NCBI RefSeq assembly: GCF_004138495.1
Contig: NZ_ML142855.1
Span: 3,319 to 13,347 of the forward strand
Direction of reading: 5' to 3'
DNA: 10,029 nucleotides
Origin: Phytoactinopolyspora endophytica
GTDB lineage: Bacteria; Actinomycetota; Actinomycetes; Jiangellales; Jiangellaceae
The position numbers were made by a program, and so were the translations under genes. This document shows, piece after piece, positions 1-5,846 of this stretch. A model generated the notes under the pieces. The model was not told the origin of the DNA, did no database searches, and saw only the letters and a list, made by a program, of their open reading frames with translations. The number at the start of each line of letters is the position of its first letter. Position 1 is the first letter of the stretch.

Positions 1-2
1 GC

Positions 3-182
3 GGGCGCACGATGGACGAAGCCTTCGAACTGACGAACGCGGACGAGCCGCACAGGCACGAGATGTGGAATGTAGTGAGCTACGCCGAGCTTGCTCGCTC
101 CCTGCGGCTCAACTACGAGGCCGACAGGCAGCCGGCGCTGGTCCCGCTATTGGGTCAGCTGTTCGCGGGTGAGAGAAAGTGA
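3..182 (+). CDS. C-terminal part of an unrecognised protein (partial at left edge)
   Basis: An open frame runs from the window edge to a TGA at 180-182. The first in-frame ATG is at 12, which would give a 56-residue product, but the frame is open to the edge, so a longer gene entering from the left is more likely. The visible tail is hydrophilic and helix-like, with a VVSYAELARSLRLNYEADRQ stretch, and ends in FAGERK. I do not recognise a family. Its last codons overlap, on the opposite strand, the end of the small lipoprotein-like frame at 155-274, so one of the two is not genuine or the junction is a rearrangement scar. Codon positions look actinobacterial. Function unknown. Confidence 0.45.
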   Translation, partial: GRTMDEAFELTNADEPHRHEMWNVVSYAELARSLRLNYEADRQPALVPLLGQLFAGERK

Positions 183-274
183 GAGTGGACGTGGTGGAGT
201 TCCGCTTCGCCGTTTGAGGAGCAGGCGGCAGCCAGAGCCAGTGCGGTGACGATGATCGACACCACCAGCACCAT
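155..274 (-). pseudogene. Short lipoprotein-like N-terminus (possible truncated gene)
   Basis: The minus strand holds a 39-codon frame starting with ATG at 274. An AGGAG lies three bases upstream (plus-strand CTCCT at 278-282). The first 18 residues are MVLVVSIIVTALALAAAC, a strong hydrophobic segment ending in an AAAC lipobox, followed by SSNGEAE, a typical start of a mature lipoprotein. After that the frame becomes unremarkable and ends at 155-157, overlapping the end of the plus-strand gene at 3-182. This suggests only the signal-peptide end of a lipoprotein gene survives. The positive charge expected at the very N-terminus is missing and the RBS spacing is short, so a chance antisense frame is possible. 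Confidence 0.3.
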
Positions 275-280
275 CCGCTC

Positions 281-607
281 CTGGAGACCGGATGGGGCGA
301 CGACACGTTCCAGCCGCGCTGGCTGACCCTCGCGCTGCCCGCCCTGCTCCGGGGCGCGGCCGCCTCGCCACCCTTGGAGCTCGGCATTGAGACGGATGGC
401 TTCGCCATGGTCCTGCGGATCGGCGAGGAGGGGCCTAGCGCGTTCGTCCGCCCTGACGACATGCCCGAGACGGTCCTCACCGCCGCGCCCGATGTCGTCG
501 TCGGGCTTGCGGCGGGTGGCCTCACCATCGACCAGGCGCTGGCCGTGGGCAAGCTTGAGGGTGACAAGGGAGTGCTTGGGGGTGTGTTCGCCGCCGAGAT
601 GGGCTGA
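281..607 (+). pseudogene. SCP2-like C-terminal fragment, probably of an HxlR-type regulator
   Basis: This frame is open from 218 to a TGA at 605-607. From about 281 the translation reads like real protein: an aromatic-rich GDDTFQPRWLTLALPALL segment, then an ELGIETDGFAMVLRIG strand region, then an AAPDVVVGLAAGGLTIDQAL helix and a GKLEGDKGVLGGVF end. This order (WLxLALxALL, beta strands, a 'threshold' helix with LAAGxLTxxQALAxGxLxxEGD) resembles the sterol-carrier (SCP2-like) domain that follows the winged helix in many actinobacterial HxlR regulators. The DNA-binding half is absent: upstream codons give low-complexity His/Asp/Gln sequence and a TGA at 215, and there is no ATG or RBS. A TTG at 374 would start a 77-residue protein but would remove the domain's first helix. 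I call it a 5'-truncated remnant; the family is assigned by eye. Confidence 0.45.
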
Positions 608-619
608 GGTGGTGATCCT

Positions 620-660
620 GAACCTGCGCTGGCGCGTAGCGGAGCGCCAGGATTAGGTTC
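620..660. repeat. Imperfect inverted repeat / hairpin
   Basis: GAACCT at 620-625 pairs with AGGTTC at 655-660, and TGGCGC at 630-635 pairs with GCGCCA at 644-649, leaving a small asymmetric internal loop and an 8-base loop. It starts 13 bases after the stop of the SCP2-like fragment and has no T-tract. It may be the old transcription terminator of that gene, or an end-associated structure of the neighbouring IS remnant. Confidence 0.4.
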
Positions 661-738
661 GTCGCGGCGCGCAGGTGATCGCGCGTGGGCCGCAGACTGC
701 CCTATCCGCTGTAACGCGGTGGAGTTCAGGTTTTCGCT

Positions 739-946
739 TTAACCTCTGGCGGTCGACTGGCGGTGAGGGTCCGAGGAGCAATCCAGGGAGCCAAGCTCCG
801 GTCCTGTCGTAAGCGGTTGACCCACTTCGATGCGCACGCTCGAGAGATTTCCATCTCAGCAGGCATGTGTGCGGCGGACGAGTGAGGCAATGTTCTACCA
901 GCCGCCGACGACCTCCGAGGGACAGCGGCGCGTTGCGATGAACCAT
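739..946 (-). pseudogene. IS481-family transposase, N-terminal remnant in three frames
   Basis: Read from ATG at 946 on the minus strand, the first frame gives MVHRNAPLSLGGRRRLVEHC, the usual start of actinobacterial IS481-type transposases. Near 880 the similarity moves to a second frame, AAHMPAEMEISRACASKWVN followed by R (about 875-813), the first helix-turn-helix of the family. Near 805 it moves to a third frame, PELGSLDCSSDPHRQS, matching the family's G-LGLLDRSS-PHRQP motif, and stops at 739-741. At least two frameshifts are needed and the DDE catalytic half is missing, so it is a dead fragment. It lies five bases downstream of the reductase stop on the same strand, showing that an element once inserted directly behind that gene. 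Family assignment rests on the three ordered motifs. Confidence 0.75.
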
Positions 947-951
947 CCACG

Positions 952-1767
952 TCAGCGTGCGGCGGGACGCATCGCGGCCGCGGCGTCCGCCGCTACGGTT
1001 AGCGCGTTGGCGATCGGTCGGTCGAGCAGGCTTACGAGGTCGGGGCCGGAGTTCTTGAGGAACCCATGGCGGACGTTGGTAGCGATCGAGGCGAGCAGCG
1101 GCGGCTGGAACGGCAGCAGAGTGTCATCAGCCAGTAGCTGGGCGCGGTACTCAGCAAGCCTGAGCGTTCGATGCGCGACGCCGAGCTCGTCAGCAACCTC
1201 GGCGGCGGTGATCGGCTCACCGACGAGGTCGTAGGTCTTACCGACGTGAGCTTCGGGCTTGCTGGCCACGACAGCTGCCGCGGCGGCCAGGTCGTTCCGC
1301 GCAACTGCAGAGAGCGCACCGTCGCCGAAGGCGGACTCCAGACCTTCAGTGGACCATGGCAGGAGCGCACCGAAGAGCTCGGCGTAGAGTCCGTTGCGCA
1401 GGATCGTCCAGTCAAGTCCGATGGCTTTGATCATCTGTTCGGTAGCCCGATGAGCGAGTGCGAAGCCGAGATGATCACCGGCAGTGGTCACACTCGTGTA
1501 GACGATGTGACCGACGCCGTCGCGGCGCGCGGCGTCAAGAACGGCGCGGTGGCGAGCGATGACCTGGTCATCCTCGGCATACCCCGCCGAGACGAGGACG
1601 AGCGTTGATACGTTCGTCAGGTCGAGCGACCCGGGGTCGTCGAAGTCGACGCGACGCTGCCCTTGGGCAGGTATCCGAGTGCCGCCCAAGGCGGGCACTC
1701 TCCGGGCGGCCAACTCCTGGAGCGTGAGGGAGGCGAGCTGTCCGCTCGCGCCGGTCACCATGATCAT
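952..1767 (-). CDS. qorB: NAD(P)H-dependent quinone reductase-like protein, NmrA/QorB type
   Basis: Predicted cytosolic atypical SDR of 271 residues, the usual length for QorB-type quinone oxidoreductases (two-electron reduction of quinones with NAD(P)H). Visible features are the N-terminal Rossmann motif VTGASGQL (residues 4-11), a conserved ARHRAVLDAA helix (71-80), IVYTSV (88-93) and TILRNGLYAE (121-130), all as in E. coli QorB, followed by a DLAAAAAVV helix and a GKTYDLVGE segment. The start ATG at 1767 is chosen because the glycine motif begins at once and an AGGAG (plus-strand CTCCT 1779-1783) lies 11 bases upstream; MIM offers a second Met at codon 3. It is divergent from an HxlR regulator, the arrangement of qor2/qorR in Corynebacterium glutamicum, so it is probably that regulator's target. 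Its stop abuts an IS481 remnant. A general NmrA-like NAD(P)-binding oxidoreductase is the alternative. Confidence 0.8.
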   Translation of the reverse strand: MIMVTGASGQLASLTLQELAARRVPALGGTRIPAQGQRRVDFDDPGSLDLTNVSTLVLVSAGYAEDDQVIARHRAVLDAARRDGVGHIVYTSVTTAGDHLGFALAHRATEQMIKAIGLDWTILRNGLYAELFGALLPWSTEGLESAFGDGALSAVARNDLAAAAAVVASKPEAHVGKTYDLVGEPITAAEVADELGVAHRTLRLAEYRAQLLADDTLLPFQPPLLASIATNVRHGFLKNSGPDLVSLLDRPIANALTVAADAAAAMRPAAR

Positions 1768-1798
1768 TGCGGTTCAATCTCCTGCCGTGGTTCTCTTC

Positions 1799-1810
1799 AG
1801 TAACTACACT
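1799..1810. promoter_or_regulatory. Candidate HxlR/QorR operator in the divergent gap
   Basis: The 87-bp gap between the reductase and its regulator contains AGTAACTACACT. Its core GTAACTAC (1800-1807) is a GTA-N2-TAC palindrome and AGT/ACT form an outer pair. HxlR (DUF24) regulators bind short inverted repeats rich in GTA/TAC in their own divergent promoters. The position, between the two start codons, fits a shared operator; the assignment is inference. Confidence 0.35.
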
Positions 1811-1840
1811 CAAATCATCAACCGGTCGCGGCCGGCCCAC

Positions 1841-1847
1841 AAGGAGG
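1841..1847 (+). promoter_or_regulatory. Strong ribosome binding site of the HxlR gene
   Basis: AAGGAGG is a near-perfect Shine-Dalgarno sequence, seven bases before ATG 1855, and fixes the start of the regulator. Confidence 0.8.
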
Positions 1848-1854
1848 CAGTTTC

Positions 1855-2277
1855 ATGTCAGTGACACACACCGAAGTAACCGCTGGATCCGCTGACCTGG
1901 CACCGTGCGGGCAGCCGGAGCACCCCGATTGCGGAATCCGCGACGTTCTCGACCGTGTGGGCGACAAGTGGTCGGTCCTGGTGATCGTCGAGCTTGCGAA
2001 CGGGGCGCGGCGCTTCCGCCAACTTCAGCGCGCCATCGATGGAATCTCCCAGCGGATGCTGACCTTGACCGTGCGCCGGCTGGAACGCGACGGGCTGGTA
2101 CTTCGGACCGTCTACCCAACCGTGCCTGCGCAGGTCAACTACCGACTCACCGAGACCGGCGCAAGCCTGACCCACCTCGTCAAGGCACTGGCCGACTGGT
2201 CACACGAGCACCGAGACACCATCGCCCGTGCCCGCCAGGCCTACGACGAGCAGCACCCCGACAATGAGATCCGATGA
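1855..2277 (+). CDS. HxlR-family redox-sensing repressor, QorR/YodB type
   Basis: A 140-residue single-domain winged-helix regulator, typical HxlR length. The N-terminus carries the family's conserved cysteine in the context PDCGIRDVLDRVGDKWSVLV (Cys26), the residue that senses oxidants or electrophiles in QorR, YodB and HypR. A second cysteine is at position 18. The recognition region follows (RRFRQLQRAIDGISQRML, then LTVRRLERDGLV) and the wing TVYPTVPAQVNYRLTETG, which is very close to the family consensus. The ATG at 1855 has a strong RBS. Divergence from a QorB-type reductase strongly suggests it represses that gene and itself, with release when Cys26 is oxidised or alkylated; this is by analogy with C. 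glutamicum QorR. An ATG at 2274 overlaps its stop (ATGA) and opens only a 13-codon frame, as if a translationally coupled second gene was cut off. Confidence 0.85.
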   Translation: MSVTHTEVTAGSADLAPCGQPEHPDCGIRDVLDRVGDKWSVLVIVELANGARRFRQLQRAIDGISQRMLTLTVRRLERDGLVLRTVYPTVPAQVNYRLTETGASLTHLVKALADWSHEHRDTIARARQAYDEQHPDNEIR

Positions 2278-2286
2278 CCGTCCGCG
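2275..2286. repeat. 12-bp direct repeat, left copy
   Basis: TGACCGTCCGCG here recurs exactly at 3568-3579. The left copy begins with the stop codon of the HxlR gene; six of the nine bases just upstream also match between copies. The pair brackets the broken HEPN and OLD-like genes and could be a target-site or recombination duplication. In GC-rich DNA a 12-mer repeat within 10 kb can occur by chance, so the position is the main argument. Confidence 0.4.
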
Positions 2287-2317
2287 TCAACAACGTCATG
2301 ACCCGCAACATCTAGCC

Positions 2318-2999
2318 ATGCCCCAGAACCCGCGACTCCCGTTCGTCATAGACTCAGCTCACGCATTGGCCGATGGACTCGACAACCCCTCGTTGCTTGT
2401 GACCCTTCATCGCGACATCGACAAGCTTCATGGACTCGATGGGCGCAGGCTCGGGAGCTCGAGCAAGCAGTACGCGCTCCGCTGGGCCATCTTCACCATG
2501 TTCCTACGCGGCTCTCGAGGCGTTCTTCAACGACGTTCTTCGAGAGCTTATCGGCACTCGGGCGCTGCCCCTGAACGCCGACAAGCTTCGCAACGCCGGC
2601 AATCAGCATGAGGTCCGCCTCTTCACCAACGACTGGGATGTTCGAACGCGCGCCTTGCAACCCAGCTCGACTGACGGTCGGTCCAGATGGATGATCTATG
2701 CCGGAACGCAACAGCTCAGTGCCTATCTCGCCGACATGAAGAAGTTGCGCGACTTGCTGAACCATGGACAAGACCCACGCAAAGCGACGAACGAGTCGGG
2801 TGCCCTGTGGCCGCTCGCCCGTGGCGGGCATTCGATGCGGCTGATGGGGGCCGAGGGGTTCATTCAGGCGTGCTGCGACCTCGCCGCCCAGACTGTGCTG
2901 GCATACGGCGGTGACGTGAGCAACCTCCCTGCATGGCCTGAGCCGGAGCGCTCTGGCCTCTCCGCGGAGAAGCGGCCTCGGTTGAAGCTCCTCCCATGA
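2318..2999 (+). pseudogene. HEPN-motif protein, frameshifted
   Basis: One protein seems split over two frames. From ATG 2318 the frame reads MPQNPRLPFVIDSAHALADG and on to KQYALRWAIFTMF, with strongly G/C third positions until about 2500. There the plausible sequence passes to the next frame: SYAALEAFFNDVLRELIG and on to a TGA at 2997-2999, about 226 residues in all. The second part contains KKLRDLLNHG; R (2748-2750) and H (2763-2765) form the R-X4-H motif of HEPN domains, and the YAALEAFFNDVL helix is typical of HEPN-like proteins. HEPN proteins are often RNases in toxin-antitoxin or phage-defence systems. No slippery heptamer or long homopolymer is visible at the switch, so a mutation or a sequencing error is likelier than programmed frameshifting. 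The second frame also has an ATG at 2430, but its first 25 codons look like out-of-frame coding sequence. The exact HEPN subfamily is not recognised. Confidence 0.55.
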
Positions 3000-3146
3000 C
3001 ATTCGCTCGATGCATTGCTGCGTGGGCGCACCAACTCAGGCGAGCGCACCCAATATGAGGTTGGTTGGCGCGGTCCTACGTGTCAGGCTGGAGCGGTACT
3101 ACGCCCGAGGACACGAACGACGATCCGACGTCAAGGAAGCGCTGAT

Positions 3147-3570
3147 GGGCGCGAAGGCATCGATGAGCGCTGGCGAATACTGCCAGCGGGCGGATCATCC
3201 AATGTGCCGGTGTTCGTCTCGCCCCTCGGTCGAAAGGTGTCAGTCACGGTGCTGGTCGACTCGGGTACCGAAGACGGAGGAGAGATCGAAGCGGCCAAGA
3301 ACGCCAACAAGATCGACAGCGAGCGAATCGTTCTCGTCAGTTCCGTCCTCGACCGGAAGCATGCCGACATCGAAGTACCGCAGCGTCCGTTACGCGGTGT
3401 CAGAGGTCCCGCTGCGAGAAGAAGAACGGACCGAACGGCTCATCGAGTTCGCACAGCGCGCTGCCGATCATGGCGAGGTCTCCCCTCGACGGCATGCGCG
3501 CCGTGACGAATTCGCCAGCTGCGCAGCTGACTGCAGAAGCTCGTTGAGACGACGCAGCGCGAGCCGGTGA
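3147..3570 (+). pseudogene. Remnant of an OLD-family nuclease (TOPRIM region)
   Basis: Between 3147 and 3374 one frame gives a coherent fragment: GREGIDERWRILPAGGSSNV, then VFVSPLGRKVSVTVLVDSG, then AAKNANKIDSERIVLVSSVL and RKHADIE. The order (GxDxRWxxxPxGG-x-VPxFV, a beta strand ending in LVD, an NKI helix, RIVLVS, and ADIE) is that of the TOPRIM domain of OLD-type ATP-dependent endonucleases. After ADIE the match shifts to the neighbouring frame, which continues as EERTERLIEFAQRAADHGEV, resembling the family's C-terminal tail, and ends at a TGA at 3568-3570. The ATPase domain and the start of the TOPRIM domain are absent. With only about 140 codons of a protein normally several times longer and a frame change, it cannot be functional. 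It may once have partnered the HEPN gene just upstream. Confidence 0.55.
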
Positions 3571-3579
3571 CCGTCCGCG
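3568..3579. repeat. 12-bp direct repeat, right copy
   Basis: Exact copy of the TGACCGTCCGCG at 2275-2286. It starts with the stop codon of the OLD-like remnant frame. The stretch from here to the TetR stop at 3637 has no recognisable gene. Confidence 0.4.
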
Positions 3580-3636
3580 CTGGTCTTCACTGCCTACGTG
3601 CCGAGCATCCGGCCGGCAGGTGGTGAGAACGGTGCG

Positions 3637-4251
3637 TCAGCGCCTCTCGGTACGGCCGTCGGAGTGCTCCGGCAGGAGGCGATCAGCGAGCGATCGTGCT
3701 GTGGCAGTGAGTGTTGCCGTGTCCATCCCGGTCCGACCCATGAACACGATCCCTTGCTGCGCGGCTAGGATGGCCCGCGCAAGCGCGATCGGATCCGATT
3801 CGGCCGGCAGATCGCCCTCATCCTGGGCGCGGACGACGCAGTCGGCGATCAGCGCGGTGGACGTCTCATAGGTGCGGTGGGCGTGGGCGAGCACTTCCGG
3901 ATCGGCGTTACCGAGTTCGCAGGTGCTGTTGGCCATCAGGCAGCCACGCCGGGCGCCGGTGTCGGTCGCCTCGTCGATCGGCGCTTCGAGGAGCATGCGC
4001 AGTGCGTCGATGGCCGATGGAGCTTCGGCAAGGGCTCTGCGAAGTTGATCATGGCTGCTATCGGTGTAGCTGCGCAGTGCCCGGAGGAAGAGCTGACGCT
4101 TGTCGCCGAACGCTGCATAGAGGCTGCCCTTGCCCAGTCCGCTGACTCGCAACAGGTCTTCCAACGAGGTCGCGGCGTAGCCGGCGGACCAGAACTGCTC
4201 CCGGACGGCGTCCAGCACTTGCATCTCGTCGAACGCTCGGGGACGTGCCAT
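3637..4251 (-). CDS. TetR/AcrR-family transcriptional repressor, NemR-like
   Basis: A 204-residue one-component regulator. MARPRAFDEMQVLDAVREQF opens the N-terminal DNA-binding domain, with the helix-turn-helix around residues 29-55 (SLEDLLRVSGLGKGSLYAAF). The ligand domain has a RRGCLMANSTCELG segment (residues 101-114) that matches the GC-L-x-N-x-x-E-L motif of NemR/ComR-type members; Cys104 lies where NemR has its electrophile-sensing cysteine. The start at 4251 is preferred over the longer frame to 4329, because MARPR is the standard family start and the upstream codons cross the operators. A TATTCT -10 box six bases before the ATG suggests a leaderless transcript. Divergence from an SDR reductase and the palindromes between them indicate autoregulation and control of that gene. 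The inducer is unknown; an electrophile is plausible. Confidence 0.85.
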   Translation of the reverse strand: MARPRAFDEMQVLDAVREQFWSAGYAATSLEDLLRVSGLGKGSLYAAFGDKRQLFLRALRSYTDSSHDQLRRALAEAPSAIDALRMLLEAPIDEATDTGARRGCLMANSTCELGNADPEVLAHAHRTYETSTALIADCVVRAQDEGDLPAESDPIALARAILAAQQGIVFMGRTGMDTATLTATARSLADRLLPEHSDGRTERR

Positions 4252-4257
4252 GGCTCC

Positions 4258-4286
4258 AGAATAGACGTTCTTGACCTCATGGTCCA
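4258..4286 (-). promoter_or_regulatory. Probable leaderless promoter of the TetR gene
   Basis: On the minus strand TGGACC (4286-4281) and TATTCT (4263-4258) are separated by 17 bases. The -10 box ends six bases before ATG 4251, so transcription would begin at or next to the start codon. The -35 box contains a TGGACC operator half-site, which would let the repressor block its own promoter. Confidence 0.45.
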
Positions 4287-4300
4287 TAACTACGTATGGT
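4271..4300 (+). promoter_or_regulatory. Probable promoter of the SDR gene
   Basis: TTGACC (4271-4276) and TATGGT (4295-4300) are 18 bases apart, close to the sigma70-type consensus. A 16-bp palindrome begins on the last base of the -10 box, so repressor binding would cover the transcription start. Confidence 0.5.
4281..4299. repeat. Second inverted repeat in the TetR/SDR gap
   Basis: CCATA (4284-4288) and TATGG (4295-4299) form an inverted repeat with six bases between them. Taken further, GGTCCA at 4281-4286 is complementary to TGGACC at 4300-4305. It may be a second repressor-binding element over both promoters. Confidence 0.4.
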
Positions 4301-4315
4301 GGACCGGGCGGTCCA
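4300..4315. promoter_or_regulatory. Palindromic operator for the TetR regulator
   Basis: TGGACCGGGCGGTCCA consists of two perfect 7-bp arms (TGGACCG/CGGTCCA) around a 2-bp centre. The dimension (16 bp) and position, between divergent TetR and SDR genes and at the SDR transcription start, are those of a TetR-family operator. Confidence 0.65.
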
Positions 4316-4352
4316 GAATGCCGTCGCACATCGACAAGGAAGCAGGAACAGC

Positions 4353-5099
4353 ATGGGAAAGCTGGACGGCAAGGTAGCGATCGTCACGGGCGGGTCGCGG
4401 GGCATCGGGGCGGCATCGGCGCTGGCGCTGGCTGACGAAGGGGCCGACGTCGCGATCAGCTACTCGTCCTCAGCGGATCGTGCCAAGGCCGTGGTCGCCG
4501 ACCTGGAGGCAAAGGGAGTGCGCGCGGCGGCACTCCAGGCCGATCAGGCGGATGCGACGCAGGCGGCGGGTCTGATCCACAGCGTGGCTCAGCAGTTCGG
4601 AAAACTGGACATCTTGGTCAACAACGCGGCCGTGGGCGGTGGCGGCCTGGTCGACAGCGAGACCGCCGACCAGGCCGCCATCGAGCGGCAGCTCGCCGTC
4701 AACTACACCAGCGTGGTGGCCGGGATCCGGGCGGCGTTCTCGCTGCTGCCCGATGGCGGGCGGATCGTCAACATCAGCTCGGGCGTGGGAACCCGTGCGG
4801 GTTTCCAAGGGATGGCGTACTACGCGGCCACGAAATCGGCCCTTGAGGGCTTCAGCCGGGGAGCAGCCCGCGATCTGGCGCACCGGGGCATCACGGTCAA
4901 CGTCATCCAACCCGGGTTCATCGACACCGAGGGAAACCCCGTCGACGGCCCGGCCGCATCCATGTTCCTTCCGACCACGGCGATGGGGCGGTACGGCAGA
5001 CCCGAGGAGATCGCCGCAGGCGTTGTCTTCCTCGCCAGTCCACAGGCCTCGTACGTCACGGGCGCCGTGCTGAGCATCGACGGCGGATACGGCGCGTAG
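4353..5099 (+). CDS. SDR-family NAD(P)-dependent oxidoreductase (FabG-like)
   Basis: A 248-residue classical short-chain dehydrogenase, usual family length. Cofactor motif TGGSRGIG (residues 12-19), NNAA (90-93), Asn117, catalytic Ser143 in NISSG, and Tyr157/Lys161 in YAATK are all present, followed by ITVNVIQPGFI and the C-terminal SYVTGAVLSIDGGYGA. It should therefore be an active carbonyl/alcohol oxidoreductase in the cytosol. The ATG at 4353 is chosen because MGKLDGKVAIVTGG is the standard SDR start and AGGA lies five bases upstream; the longer frame to 4296 would include the operator. Transcription probably depends on the divergent TetR repressor. Such pairs often handle toxic aldehydes, quinones or xenobiotics, but the substrate cannot be read from the sequence; 3-oxoacyl-ACP reductase activity is the default database name and not proven. 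Confidence 0.88.
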   Translation: MGKLDGKVAIVTGGSRGIGAASALALADEGADVAISYSSSADRAKAVVADLEAKGVRAAALQADQADATQAAGLIHSVAQQFGKLDILVNNAAVGGGGLVDSETADQAAIERQLAVNYTSVVAGIRAAFSLLPDGGRIVNISSGVGTRAGFQGMAYYAATKSALEGFSRGAARDLAHRGITVNVIQPGFIDTEGNPVDGPAASMFLPTTAMGRYGRPEEIAAGVVFLASPQASYVTGAVLSIDGGYGA

Positions 5100-5272
5100 C
5101 GCGAGGCCGTGCAGCTGGAGGCGTGCTGCTGTCGCCACTGATCGCTGTGCTGTTCACTCGGCGGAGGTGGCGACTCCACGCTGGGTTCGGTTCTGCTGTG
5201 GATGGGCACGGTCGGGATGTGCCGGGCACGACCGGTCCGGGCGCGAACACAGCGAGTGAGAGTATGGGTGCC

Positions 5273-5764
5273 ATGACAGAGGAGCTCGAGCGCTGGTAAC
5301 GTGATGTAGCGGATTTCTGGGAGGGCTTCTCGGACGACGAGCCGGACAAGTCCGTTGTTCAACTCGACGCGGTCGCGGACCGGTGCCCTGCTGATGACGG
5401 CCGTGCGGACTTCGAGCGGGCGTCGGTGCGTGACTCGGTCGGCTTGGAGCACGACGCTGATGGCTACTATCAAATGGCGGTCCAGGCGGGGCTGGAGCCG
5501 GAACGACGCGGCCAGGCGTTGATCCAATGGGCCAGTACGCTGCGCAACCTCGGTCGACCGGAGCGTGCTATCGAGCTCCTGGCTCAGGTCGATGACCCGA
5601 GTATGGGCGACGCCCCTCGCGCGTTCCTGGCCCTGTCGCTGTCCGACGCCGGGCGGGACAGGGAGGCTTTGCGGGTGGCGCTCGAAGCTCTGGCGCCACA
5701 CCTGCCGCGATACCAGCGCGCAGTGAACGCCTATGCCCGGCTTCTGACCGAGCCCGACGAGTAA
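5273..5764 (+). pseudogene. Tetratricopeptide-repeat protein with an in-frame TAA at codon 9
   Basis: From ATG 5273 (or the in-frame ATG at 5264) the frame reads MTEELERW, then TAA at 5297-5299, then RDVADFWEGFSDDEPDKSVV and onward without a break to the TAA at 5762-5764. Both sides of the stop look like one protein of about 164 codons: an acidic N-terminal helix followed by TPR-like pairs such as ADGYYQMAVQAGLEPERRGQ, ALIQWASTLRNLGRPERAIE and ALSLSDAGREALRVALEALA-like helices. Short actinobacterial TPR_5-type proteins have this shape; they are scaffolds without known substrates. Translation could only restart at GTG 5426, losing the first third. It is either a recent nonsense pseudogene or contains a base-calling error. 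The 173 bases before it show no other gene. Confidence 0.7.
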
Positions 5765-5785
5765 TCCGTGCGTAGAGACTGGTAG

Positions 5786-5826
5786 GTCGGCTCGCTCACG
5801 CTGCGCGAAAGGAAACCAGAGCCGAC
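5786..5826. repeat. Inverted repeat after the TPR gene
   Basis: GTCGGCTC at 5786-5793 pairs perfectly with GAGCCGAC at 5819-5826 around a 25-base loop, starting about 20 bases after the TPR stop. A terminator without T-tract or a protein-binding site are both possible. Confidence 0.4.
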
Positions 5827-5846
5827 GACGCACGCGGCTCATGGGA

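Noticed and set aside
2274..2315. 13-codon frame ATGACC...TAG overlapping the HxlR stop
   Set aside because: Too short to call as a gene. Kept only as a hint that a coupled downstream gene was interrupted.
2490..2510. Programmed ribosomal frameshift in the HEPN-like gene
   Set aside because: No slippery heptamer, no internal Shine-Dalgarno and no downstream stem-loop were recognised, so ordinary mutation or sequencing error is simpler.
4470..5138. 222-codon minus-strand open frame
   Set aside because: Codon-aligned shadow of the SDR gene, whose catalytic residues are all present on the plus strand.
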